Positions 9,156 to 16,924 of a stretch of 64,000 bases of DNA are shown in pieces. Where the stretch lies: positions 1,736,001 to 1,800,000 of the forward strand of contig OZ257136.1 of NCBI GenBank assembly GCA_965278995.1, in the 5' to 3' direction. The notes beneath the pieces are model-generated. The model ran no database searches and was not told the DNA's origin. It saw nothing but the letters and a program-made list of their open reading frames with translations. How positions within the stretch are numbered: position 1 is the stretch's first letter; every line of letters starts with the position of its first letter. The DNA comes from JADJYF01 sp965278995 (GTDB lineage Bacteria; Pseudomonadota; Gammaproteobacteria; Ga0077536). The translations under genes were made by a program, and so were the position numbers.

Positions 9156-10367
9156 TCAAATGATGCCCGATACGCGTAATCGCGCAATGTCTGCTGAACT
9201 GTAACCGAGAGCGCCATAGATTTCGGCGTTGTCCTGACCGAGCGTCGGAGCTGCGGTGCGGACACGCACGGGCGTTCGCGAAAATTTGGCAGCTGGCCCG
9301 GTCAGCGGTACCACGCGACCGTCGGCGAGTTCCGTCGGCTGCAGCATGTCACGCGCTTGAACATGGGGATCGAGGGCAGCCTCGGCGTATGTATTCACGC
9401 GTGTCACGGTAAGCCCTGCAGCGGTGAACCGGGCGACGACCTCGGCAGTCGTACGTTCACGACACCAGGCAGCGACTGCACCATCGACTTCGGCCCGCCG
9501 AACGATACGTTCGGCCGCTTTCAACGTGGCCAGTTCAGGACATTCGAGCAGGGCGCACATCGAGCGCCAGTGACTGTCGAGCAGGACGCCGCCGTAAACA
9601 TTGCCGTCCGTGCACGCGTACACATTCACCGGCGCGGCGATCGCGAATTGATTGGCCATGCGCGGAATAGGCAGACCCAGTGCGCCGGCGGTCAGATTGC
9701 CATTGCTCTGGAAGATCAGGCCGTCGACCAGTGCGACATCGACGTGCTGCCCTTCGCCGGTGCGATTGCGATGCTGGAGGGCGGCGAGCGCGCCTACTGC
9801 GCCATGCATGCCGCCCAGATCGTCACCGAGAAAAGTCGGCGCCTTGGTCGGACCACCGTCGGGCTCACCGTTCTGCGAGGTCCAGCCACAGAAATTCTGC
9901 GCTATCGGATCGTAGCCCGGGCGTTCCGCATAGGGACCGAACTGGCCAAAACCACTGATCGAAACATAAATGATATCCGCCTTGACCGCTGCGACGTCGG
10001 CATAACCGACACCCCAGCTTGTCAGTGTCCCAGGCTTGAAGTTCTCTATGACGATATCTGCTTTCCGGCAAAGCGCGAGAAAAATATCGCGACCTTCCGG
10101 CAAGCGCAAATCGAGCGAGACATTCTGCTTGTTGCGATTGACAGTTTCGTGGGCCAGCGTCAATTCCGAGTCCGGCAGCATTGGTGGCAATACACGACAC
10201 ACCTCGCCAGCGGGATGCTCGACCTTGATTACTGTCGCGCCGAAATCGGCCAGCACGCAGGCCGCCATCGGGCCTGCCCAGGTCGTCGTTGCTTCGACCA
10301 CGACAATGCCATGCAGGGGGCCACGTACGTCATCCCGAGCCTGTGCATAGAATTTCTCTTTGTCCAT
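9156..10367 (-). CDS. CaiB/BaiF family (class III) CoA-transferase
   Basis: This 403-residue enzyme is expected to move CoA between an acyl-CoA and a free carboxylic acid. Family signatures are present: GPMAACVLADFGATVIKVE near residue 32, ENFKPGT near 108, and GDDLGGMHG with the probable catalytic aspartate at residue 182, the carboxylate that forms the acyl anhydride intermediate. Length is normal. It lies 43 bases downstream of the HerA-like gene start on the same strand and is divergent from motA. The acceptor and donor cannot be told from sequence. It would suit activation of a carboxylic acid before beta-oxidation by enzymes such as the acyl-CoA dehydrogenase nearby. Confidence 0.93.
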   Translation of the reverse strand: MDKEKFYAQARDDVRGPLHGIVVVEATTTWAGPMAACVLADFGATVIKVEHPAGEVCRVLPPMLPDSELTLAHETVNRNKQNVSLDLRLPEGRDIFLALCRKADIVIENFKPGTLTSWGVGYADVAAVKADIIYVSISGFGQFGPYAERPGYDPIAQNFCGWTSQNGEPDGGPTKAPTFLGDDLGGMHGAVGALAALQHRNRTGEGQHVDVALVDGLIFQSNGNLTAGALGLPIPRMANQFAIAAPVNVYACTDGNVYGGVLLDSHWRSMCALLECPELATLKAAERIVRRAEVDGAVAAWCRERTTAEVVARFTAAGLTVTRVNTYAEAALDPHVQARDMLQPTELADGRVVPLTGPAAKFSRTPVRVRTAAPTLGQDNAEIYGALGYSSADIARLRVSGII

Positions 10368-10554
10368 CGCCTGCGTCTCCCCTGGTATGAGCCTGCCCGT
10401 GCTGCGTTACAGGGCATTGTAACGGGCTGCGCCATCGCATGGTGCGACGCCATCGTCGGGCTTCCAGCCGGGGCGCAGCGGTTAAACTTCGCGCCCCGCC
10501 GGTCGCTAAAACAGCCCAAGGAGTTGTTCATTCACTTCAGCGGGATATCCTCTC

Positions 10555-11409
10555 ATGTCGGTCATCATTGGCATCATTCTCGTACTGGGCTGCGTCGCCG
10601 GCGGCTTCGTTCTGTCGCATGGCCATCTCGCCGCGCTGTGGCAACCGTATGAGTTGCTCGTCATTGGCGGCGCGGCGCTCGGGGCTTTTGTCATTTCCAA
10701 TCCGGGCAGCGTGGTCAAAGCAACTTTCAAGGGTCTGCCGACGCTGCTGAAAGGTGCCAAGTACAGCAAGCCGTTTTACATGGAGTGCCTGTCACTTCTG
10801 TTCGAACTCCTGACCAAGGCACGCAAGCAGGGCATGATGTCGTTGGAAGGCGATGTCGAAGACCCGAAAGCGAGCGAAATTTTCAAAAAATTTCCGCGCG
10901 TCGCCCGTGATCACCACATGCTCGAATTCATCACCGATTACCTCCGCCTGCTTGCTTCGGGCAGCATCACCAAACCGTATGAGCTCGACAGTCTGATGGA
11001 CGTCGAACTCGAGAGTCATCACGTCGAAGGGCATAAGCCGGCGGCTGCCCTGCAGCGCGTTTCCGACGGTCTGCCCGGTTTCGGGATCGTCGCGGCGGTG
11101 CTTGGCATCGTCATCACCATGGGCGCCCTCGGTGGCCCGCCGGCTGAAATCGGCGAGCACGTGGCCGCCGCGCTGGTCGGTACCTTCCTCGGTATTCTGC
11201 TCGCCTACGGCTTTGTTGGCCCGATGTCGGTGCTGCTCGAGCACATGGCAGCCAACGAAAGTCAGGCGCTGATGTGCATCAAGACAACGCTGGTCGCTTC
11301 ACTGCAGGGCTATGCACCGCAAATCGCCGTCGAATTCGGACGCAAGGCCATTGGCGGCACTGACCGGCCGTCATTCTCCGAGCTCGAGAATCGCATCAAG
11401 GGTCGCTGA
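10555..11409 (+). CDS. motA: flagellar stator protein MotA
   Basis: The 284-residue protein is the proton-channel subunit of the flagellar stator and matches the E. coli type along its whole length. Four membrane helices are visible, two at the N-terminus and two between about residues 170 and 230. The cytoplasmic loop carries KQGMMSLEGDVEDP and LRLLASGS, which contains the charged face that meets the rotor. The two functional prolines are in LPGFGIVAAVLGIV and AYGFVGPM. It is followed 11 bases later by motB. No other flagellar gene is in the window, so the stator genes stand apart from the flagellar clusters. I found no sigma-28 promoter that I would trust in the divergent gap to the CoA-transferase gene. 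Confidence 0.96.
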   Translation: MSVIIGIILVLGCVAGGFVLSHGHLAALWQPYELLVIGGAALGAFVISNPGSVVKATFKGLPTLLKGAKYSKPFYMECLSLLFELLTKARKQGMMSLEGDVEDPKASEIFKKFPRVARDHHMLEFITDYLRLLASGSITKPYELDSLMDVELESHHVEGHKPAAALQRVSDGLPGFGIVAAVLGIVITMGALGGPPAEIGEHVAAALVGTFLGILLAYGFVGPMSVLLEHMAANESQALMCIKTTLVASLQGYAPQIAVEFGRKAIGGTDRPSFSELENRIKGR

Positions 11410-11420
11410 GTACCGCCGCC

Positions 11421-12482
11421 ATGGCCGAAGCCGAACAAGCGATCATCATCAAGAAGATCAAGAAAGGCGGCCATGGTCATCATGGCGGCGCCTGGAAAGT
11501 CGCGTTTGCCGATTTTGCCGTTGCCATGATGGCATTCTTCATGTTGATGTGGCTGCTGGCTACAACAACAACCGTGCAGCAAGCCTCGATCTCGGCCTAC
11601 TTCAACGATCCGCTCGCCACGACCGGCTACTCCGGTAATGGTGCCGGCAATCCGGCGCTGGATGGTGGGGACGGCATCCTCGACGGGCGCGGGGCGAATC
11701 CGTTCACCGGCAAATCCGAAGACGAAGAAGCCACCAGTCATGCGCAGAAAGGCGAAGCGGAGAGCGACGGCCAGGGCGACGGCCAAAGCGAAGATGAAGG
11801 TGAAAGCGGCGGCAATCCCGAAGAACTCGAACGAATCCGACTCGAAGAGATGCTGGAAGAGTTACGCGGCGTGATCGAAGGCGGCAAGGCGCTCGAGGAA
11901 TACGCCGACCAGCTGATCTTCGATATGGCGGCCGAAGGTCTGCGCATCCAGATAGTCGACAAGGAAAACCGCGCGATGTTCGATCAGGGTAGCGCGACCC
12001 TGAAACCCTATGCCGGCAAGATCCTGAGCGAAATCGTCAAAGTCATCAACGATGTGCCAAATCGCGTCAGCATCTCCGGCCACACCGATGCGATGCCGTA
12101 TGCGAGCGAGAACGGCTACAGCAACTGGGAGCTCTCCGCCGATCGCGCCAACGCCGCGCGACGCTCATTGCTGGCTTCGGGCTTGCCCGAGAGCAAGATC
12201 GGTCGCGTGGTCGGCCTAGGCCCGTCCGATCTGCTTGATCCCAGCCAGCCGCAGGCACCCATCAATCGGCGGATCAGCATCGTCGTGCTGCGCGGTGACT
12301 ATGGCCGCACCGTTGGTCTCGACGGCGCAGCTTCGGAAGGTGACGTGGCAGGTCCCGACGAAGAAGCGACTTCAGTGCCGCCTGAAGCTGCACCGGAACT
12401 GCCGCCAGCCACCGAACCGACAGCCAGCGCTCCAGCCGTTCCAACGCCAGGCGCCACACCGGTGGCCGAAGCCTCACACTGA
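11421..12482 (+). CDS. motB: flagellar stator protein MotB
   Basis: This 353-residue protein pairs with MotA and anchors the stator to peptidoglycan. The single membrane helix (about residues 28-48) holds the proton-carrying Asp31 in WKVAFADFAVAMMAFF, which argues for a proton rather than a sodium motor. A long acidic linker (residues 95-145, rich in Glu, Asp and Gly) precedes the OmpA-like peptidoglycan-binding domain with SISGHTDAMPY and NWELSADRANAARRSL. The tail after residue 300 is a Pro/Ala/Glu-rich low-complexity extension ending in VAEASH. A histidine-rich start (KKGGHGHHGG) is also notable. Its stop is ten bases from the convergent stop of the next gene. Confidence 0.96.
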   Translation: MAEAEQAIIIKKIKKGGHGHHGGAWKVAFADFAVAMMAFFMLMWLLATTTTVQQASISAYFNDPLATTGYSGNGAGNPALDGGDGILDGRGANPFTGKSEDEEATSHAQKGEAESDGQGDGQSEDEGESGGNPEELERIRLEEMLEELRGVIEGGKALEEYADQLIFDMAAEGLRIQIVDKENRAMFDQGSATLKPYAGKILSEIVKVINDVPNRVSISGHTDAMPYASENGYSNWELSADRANAARRSLLASGLPESKIGRVVGLGPSDLLDPSQPQAPINRRISIVVLRGDYGRTVGLDGAASEGDVAGPDEEATSVPPEAAPELPPATEPTASAPAVPTPGATPVAEASH

Positions 12483-12492
12483 GTGCACTCGC

Positions 12493-13524
12493 TCAGACAA
12501 GCTGACGCGCGCTCAGCTCATCCTTCAGATAGGCATAGTAGATCGGCGCCGCTATCAGCCCGGCTATCCCGAAAGCCGATTCCATCACCAGCATGGCAAG
12601 CAGCAGCTCCCAGGCGCGGGCCTGAATATGGCTGCCGATAATGCGCGCGTTCAGAAAATATTCGAGCTTGTGAATGGCGATCAGATAGATCAGCGAGGCC
12701 AGCGCCACACCGAGAGATTGACTCAGGCTGACGACGAAGATCACCGTATTCGAAATCAGATTGCCGAGTATCGGCATGAGCCCGGCGATGAAGGTGATGA
12801 CGATGAGCGTCTTCGTAAACGGCAGGTGGATGTCGACCTGGGGCAGAACGATGACGAGATAAATCGCCGTGAACACCGTGTTGATCCCCGAAATGTAGAC
12901 CTGCGCGAAAACCACCCGGCGAAACGCGGTGGCGAGACGACGCGCGCGCTCGGTCAATGCGAGCACCAGCGGGCGACCGCCTTCATGGACTTGCTCGAGC
13001 GAGACCAACGCGCCGATGACCATGCCGATAAGGATATGGGCGAGCGCGCGGCCGAGGCCCGCACCAGCAACTTGAAAGACATCGGCGTGCGCCCGCAACC
13101 ACCGCACCGTGGCGCTGCGCAGCTCCTCGGTGTCGGTCGGAACGGACGCATTGACCCACTCCGGCAGGCGTTCACGCGAATGCTCGATGATCTCCGCCAT
13201 CCGCTGGATCAAAGCGGGCATGGTCTCGCCACTGTGCCGCAGCAGCGACGCGAGGCCGAGACCAGAGAACAACAGCAGGGCAATGACAACGGCTGCAATC
13301 AGGGCCACTGCCAGGACGCGTGGGCGTTCCTGATCGGCCGCCAGGTTGTAGCGCGACGGCACCAGCAGATCGACCAGCGCGTAGACCAGCAACCCGGCGA
13401 TCAGCGCCGGTAATAGATTGAGCAGCAACACGGCGAGCAGACCGAGGCCGAAACCGATCCAGGCCGCGAGTTCGTAACGCAACGGAACCGTTGGATATGG
13501 CTTGGGCGCGCGCCGCTTCTTCAT
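12493..13524 (-). CDS. AI-2E family transporter (PerM-like membrane protein)
   Basis: The 343-residue product is an integral membrane protein with about eight hydrophobic segments and a soluble middle part (about residues 120-200), as in the AI-2E/PerM/UPF0118 family. Members have been linked to export of the autoinducer AI-2 or to ion transport, and the name does not fix the substrate. The C-terminal block with HLPFTKTLIVITFIAGLMPI and GNLISNTVIFVVSLS is the conserved part. It begins with a basic stretch (MKKRRAPKPYP). It is divergent from the amino acid permease gene; the 160-base gap between them holds an 18-bp perfect palindrome. Confidence 0.85.
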   Translation of the reverse strand: MKKRRAPKPYPTVPLRYELAAWIGFGLGLLAVLLLNLLPALIAGLLVYALVDLLVPSRYNLAADQERPRVLAVALIAAVVIALLLFSGLGLASLLRHSGETMPALIQRMAEIIEHSRERLPEWVNASVPTDTEELRSATVRWLRAHADVFQVAGAGLGRALAHILIGMVIGALVSLEQVHEGGRPLVLALTERARRLATAFRRVVFAQVYISGINTVFTAIYLVIVLPQVDIHLPFTKTLIVITFIAGLMPILGNLISNTVIFVVSLSQSLGVALASLIYLIAIHKLEYFLNARIIGSHIQARAWELLLAMLVMESAFGIAGLIAAPIYYAYLKDELSARQLV

Positions 13525-13633
13525 TGTCCTCGGATCCCCGACCGTTCCCGCACCGTACTCGAGCGGCGGGCTCTTGAGCCTGCGCGCCGCCGCAGACTAA
13601 CTCGTTAGGCGACTGACCACAACGCGATGTCGA

Positions 13634-13651
13634 CCTGGGTCATGACCCAGG
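13634..13651. promoter_or_regulatory. 18-bp perfect palindrome, candidate operator
   Basis: CCTGGGTCATGACCCAGG is a perfect palindrome in the gap between the divergent AI-2E-family gene and the amino acid permease gene, 33 bases before the permease ATG. Its size and position suit a dimeric repressor binding site at the permease promoter. The regulator is not in the window. Confidence 0.5.
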
Positions 13652-13684
13652 CGCAGGCCTGCAGACGATGTTAATCTACAGCCC

Positions 13685-15064
13685 ATGGCTGCCAATCCAC
13701 TGCGTCTCAAACCCATCACGCTCGACAACAACACCGGACTCGCCCGCAGCCTCGGCCGCTGGGATCTGGTCTTTATCGGGATCGGCGCAATCATTGGCGC
13801 CGGCGTGTTCGTGCTGACCGGCACGGCTGCTGCGACCAAGGCCGGGCCTGCGCTGGTGATGTCGTTTGTCGTCGCCGGATTCGCCTGCGGTTTCAGCGCA
13901 CTGGCTTACGCCGAACTCGCGGCGGCTGTCGGCGGTAGCGGCAGTGCTTATGGCTATGCATACGCGACGCTCGGTGAGAGTTTCGCCTGGATCATCGGCT
14001 GGGCGCTGATCCTAGAATACGGCATGGCGATTTCGGCCGTGGCCAGTGCCTGGTCGGGGTACGTGCAGAATATGCTGGCGGCGGCGCATATCCAGCTGCC
14101 ACCGGAGCTGGTCAAGACGCCGTTCGAGGGCGGCGTTGTCAATCTGCCGGCAAGCGCGATCATCATCGTACTCGGCTGTCTGCTGGCGATGGGCGCGCGT
14201 TCGAGTTCGAACGTCAACGGCGTCATCGTGCTGATCAAACTGCTCGCATTGGCGGTGTTCATGCTGGTCGCGATCGGCGACGTCGATCCAGCCAACTGGC
14301 ATCCGTTTATGCCTTTCGGCTGGAGCGGCGTGATGCAGGGCGCCGCTTACATTTTCTTCGCCTATATCGGTTTTGATGCGGTCTCGACTGCCGCCGACGA
14401 AGCGCGGGATCCAGCCCGCGATCTGCCTTTCGGCATCCTCGGTTCACTCGCACTGTGCACGGTCATCTACATTCTGGTTGCCGGACTGCTGACCGGTATT
14501 GCGCCCTACACCACACTGAACGTTTCGTCGCCGGTCGCGGATGCGCTGCTTCAGCACGATCATCGGATCGCCGCGGCATTCGTCGCCGCGGGTGCTATCG
14601 CCGGTCTCACTTCAGTCATGCTGGTGATGTATTTCGGCCAGACGCGCATCCTGCATGCGATGTCACGCGACCGCCTGTTGCCGGAAGCGCTGGCCCGCGT
14701 CACGCCGACGACTCGCGTACCGCTCATCGCCATCACCCTGGTCGGCGCCATCACGGCGCTCGTCGCCGGCTTCGCGCCAATTGACGCCATTGCCGAACTA
14801 GTCAACATCGGCACGCTGTCAGCATTCGCGGTTGTGTGTCTCGGCGTCATCGTCCTGCGGCGCTTGCGCCCTGATCTGCCGCGGCCGTTTCGCACGCCGT
14901 ACAGCCCGCTGATCCCAGCGCTCGGTTTTCTGTTCTGCGTCTACCTGATGTTCAATCTGCCGTGGGCAACCTGGGTCCGATTCGGGATCTGGATGGCGCT
15001 CGGCGCGCTGTTCTATGCCTGCTACGGCTATCAGCGCAGCCTGCTGGCCAAATCATCCGCCTAA
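13685..15064 (+). CDS. APC family amino acid permease (CAT/YhdG-like)
   Basis: This 459-residue inner-membrane protein has about 12 helices and belongs to the amino acid-polyamine-organocation superfamily. The first helix carries the substrate-binding motif GIGAIIGAGVFVLTG, followed by GPALVMSFVVAGFACGFSAL and the conserved FFAYIGFDAVSTAADEARDP near residue 225. It resembles cationic amino acid transporter-like permeases of Proteobacteria and Bacillus, but the substrate is not determined by these motifs. The ATG at 13685 has no clear ribosome site. The palindrome at 13634-13651 may regulate it. Its stop is three bases from the convergent ettA stop. Confidence 0.92.
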   Translation: MAANPLRLKPITLDNNTGLARSLGRWDLVFIGIGAIIGAGVFVLTGTAAATKAGPALVMSFVVAGFACGFSALAYAELAAAVGGSGSAYGYAYATLGESFAWIIGWALILEYGMAISAVASAWSGYVQNMLAAAHIQLPPELVKTPFEGGVVNLPASAIIIVLGCLLAMGARSSSNVNGVIVLIKLLALAVFMLVAIGDVDPANWHPFMPFGWSGVMQGAAYIFFAYIGFDAVSTAADEARDPARDLPFGILGSLALCTVIYILVAGLLTGIAPYTTLNVSSPVADALLQHDHRIAAAFVAAGAIAGLTSVMLVMYFGQTRILHAMSRDRLLPEALARVTPTTRVPLIAITLVGAITALVAGFAPIDAIAELVNIGTLSAFAVVCLGVIVLRRLRPDLPRPFRTPYSPLIPALGFLFCVYLMFNLPWATWVRFGIWMALGALFYACYGYQRSLLAKSSA

Positions 15065-15067
15065 GCT

Positions 15068-16741
15068 TCAGCGCACGACCGGCTTGAACTTGATGCGATG
15101 CGGCTTGTCGGCGTCGTCACCGAGACGTGCGCGCCTATCAGCTTCATAATCGGCATAATTGCCCGGGAACCATTCGACTTTGCTGTCGCCTTCGAAGGCG
15201 AGCATGTGCGTCGCCGTTCGATCGAGAAACCAGCGATCGTGTGAAATGACGATCACGCAGCCGGGAAAGTTCAACAGCGCTTCTTCCAGTGCGCGCAGCG
15301 TTTCGACATCCAGATCATTGGTCGGCTCATCGAGCAGCAGGAAGTTGCCGCCGCGCAGCAGTACTTTCGCAAGATGCACGCGATTGCGTTCGCCGCCGGA
15401 CAACTGCCCGACATGTTTCTGCTGGTCTCCACCACGGAAATTGAACCGCCCGCAGTAGGCGCGGGACTGCAGCTCATATTCGCCGATGGTCAGGATGTCG
15501 TGACCGCCGGAGATTTCCTCCCACACAGTCTTTTTCGGGTCGAGCGCGTCGCGACTCTGATCGACGTAGGCGAACTCGACGGTGTGACCGACCTTGATCG
15601 TCCCGGCATCGGGCTGCTCCTGCCCGGTCAGCAGCTTGAACAGCGTGGTCTTGCCGGCACCGTTGGCGCCGATGACACCGACGATGCCGCCTGGCGGGAG
15701 GTTGAACGACAGGCCGTCGAACAGCAGGCGGTCGCCATACGCTTTACGCAGATCGGTCGCCTCGATCACGATATCGCCGAGGCGCGGACCAGGCGGAATG
15801 TAGATTTCATTGGTCTCGTTGCGGGCCTGGAATTCCTTCGATTGCAGCTCTTCGAATCGTGCCAGACGCGCGCGGCTCTTGGCGTGCCGGCCTTTGGCAT
15901 TGCTGCGGACCCATTCAAGTTCTGCCGAAACCGTCTTGCGATGGGCAGCCTGTTCGCGCTCTTCCTGTTTCAAACGCGCTTCTTTCTGCTCCAGCCATGA
16001 GGAATAGTTGCCTTCCCACGGAATGCCATGGCCGCGATCGAGTTCGAGGATCCACCCGGCGACATTGTCGAGAAAATAGCGATCGTGCGTCACGGCGACG
16101 ACCGTGCCCGGATACTTTTCAAGGTAGCGCTCGAGCCATGCGACAGAGTCGGCATCAAGGTGATTGGTCGGTTCGTCGAGCAGCAGCATCTCTGGCTGTG
16201 ACAGCAGCAGACGACACAATGCGACCCGACGCCGTTCGCCGCCGGAGAGTTTGGTCACGTCGGCATCCCACGGCGGCAGACGCAGTGCATCGGCGGCAAT
16301 TTCGAGCTTGCGTTCGACTTCCCAGCCGCCGGCGGTATCGATGTTGTTCTGCAGTTCGCCCTGCTCTTCGAGCAGCGCGTTCATTTCGTCGTCGCTCATC
16401 GGCTCGGCAAACTTCATCGAAATTTCGTTGAAGCGTTCCAGGAGTCTGATCGTCTCGCCCAGCCCTTCTTCGACGTTGCCGCGCACATTCTTGGCCGGGT
16501 CGAGCTGCGGTTCCTGCGACAGATAACCGATTTTGAGCCCTTTCAGCGGGGTCGCTTCGCCTTCGATTTCGGTGTCGATGCCGGCCATGATCCGCAGCAG
16601 GGTCGATTTGCCTGAGCCGTTCAGGCCAAGCACACCAATCTTGGCGCCTGGGAAAAAGCTGAGAGAAATATCGCGCAGGATATGCCGCTTCGGCGGCACT
16701 ATCTTGCCGACACGCTGCATCTGGAATACGTACTGGGCCAT
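15068..16741 (-). CDS. ettA: energy-dependent translational throttle protein EttA
   Basis: EttA is an ABC-F ATPase that binds the ribosomal E site and controls the first steps of elongation according to ATP/ADP. The 557-residue protein matches E. coli EttA (555). There are two ABC domains with Walker A motifs GLNGSGKST and GANGAGKTT, signatures LSGGERRRVALC and LSGGERNRVHLA, and Walker B plus catalytic Glu in LLLDEPTNHLD and LLLDEPTNDLD. The inter-domain linker (about residues 245-305) is highly charged. I start at MAQYVFQMQRVGK (16741), the family N-terminus, rather than at an in-frame start 78 bases upstream. Confidence 0.96.
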   Translation of the reverse strand: MAQYVFQMQRVGKIVPPKRHILRDISLSFFPGAKIGVLGLNGSGKSTLLRIMAGIDTEIEGEATPLKGLKIGYLSQEPQLDPAKNVRGNVEEGLGETIRLLERFNEISMKFAEPMSDDEMNALLEEQGELQNNIDTAGGWEVERKLEIAADALRLPPWDADVTKLSGGERRRVALCRLLLSQPEMLLLDEPTNHLDADSVAWLERYLEKYPGTVVAVTHDRYFLDNVAGWILELDRGHGIPWEGNYSSWLEQKEARLKQEEREQAAHRKTVSAELEWVRSNAKGRHAKSRARLARFEELQSKEFQARNETNEIYIPPGPRLGDIVIEATDLRKAYGDRLLFDGLSFNLPPGGIVGVIGANGAGKTTLFKLLTGQEQPDAGTIKVGHTVEFAYVDQSRDALDPKKTVWEEISGGHDILTIGEYELQSRAYCGRFNFRGGDQQKHVGQLSGGERNRVHLAKVLLRGGNFLLLDEPTNDLDVETLRALEEALLNFPGCVIVISHDRWFLDRTATHMLAFEGDSKVEWFPGNYADYEADRRARLGDDADKPHRIKFKPVVR

Positions 16742-16864
16742 GGCTGCTGTTCGTTGCTCAGGTCTGATCAGGCGCGGACTATAAACCAGATCGCCGTCGC
16801 CGGGCGCGGTGGCCGCCACGACCAGGCTTAGGGGGTCGCCGACAGGCCACCTCCCCGCCTCGTT

Positions 16865-16890
16865 GTTACGGGGCCGGGTGGCCCCATAAC
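16865..16890. other. GC-rich hairpin downstream of the PQQ dehydrogenase gene
   Basis: GTTAcGGGGCC and GGCCCCaTAAC pair with one mismatch around a GGGT loop, between the stop of the PQQ dehydrogenase and the start of ettA (both on the reverse strand). There is no T tract. It may act as a weak terminator or mRNA-stabilising stem for the dehydrogenase transcript. Confidence 0.4.
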
Positions 16891-16924
16891 GGCGTGATCA
16901 GCGTGTCTCCGGCCAGCTGCCGCG

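Noticed and set aside
9357..10652. A 431-codon open frame on the forward strand.
   Set aside because: It is antisense to the CoA-transferase gene, whose motifs are clear, and its translation shows no family motif. GC-rich third positions commonly leave such antisense frames open.
12235..13413. A 392-codon forward frame over the end of motB and the AI-2E family gene.
   Set aside because: The translation is rich in Gln, Arg and His with no domain, as expected for a shadow frame of the membrane protein gene on the other strand.
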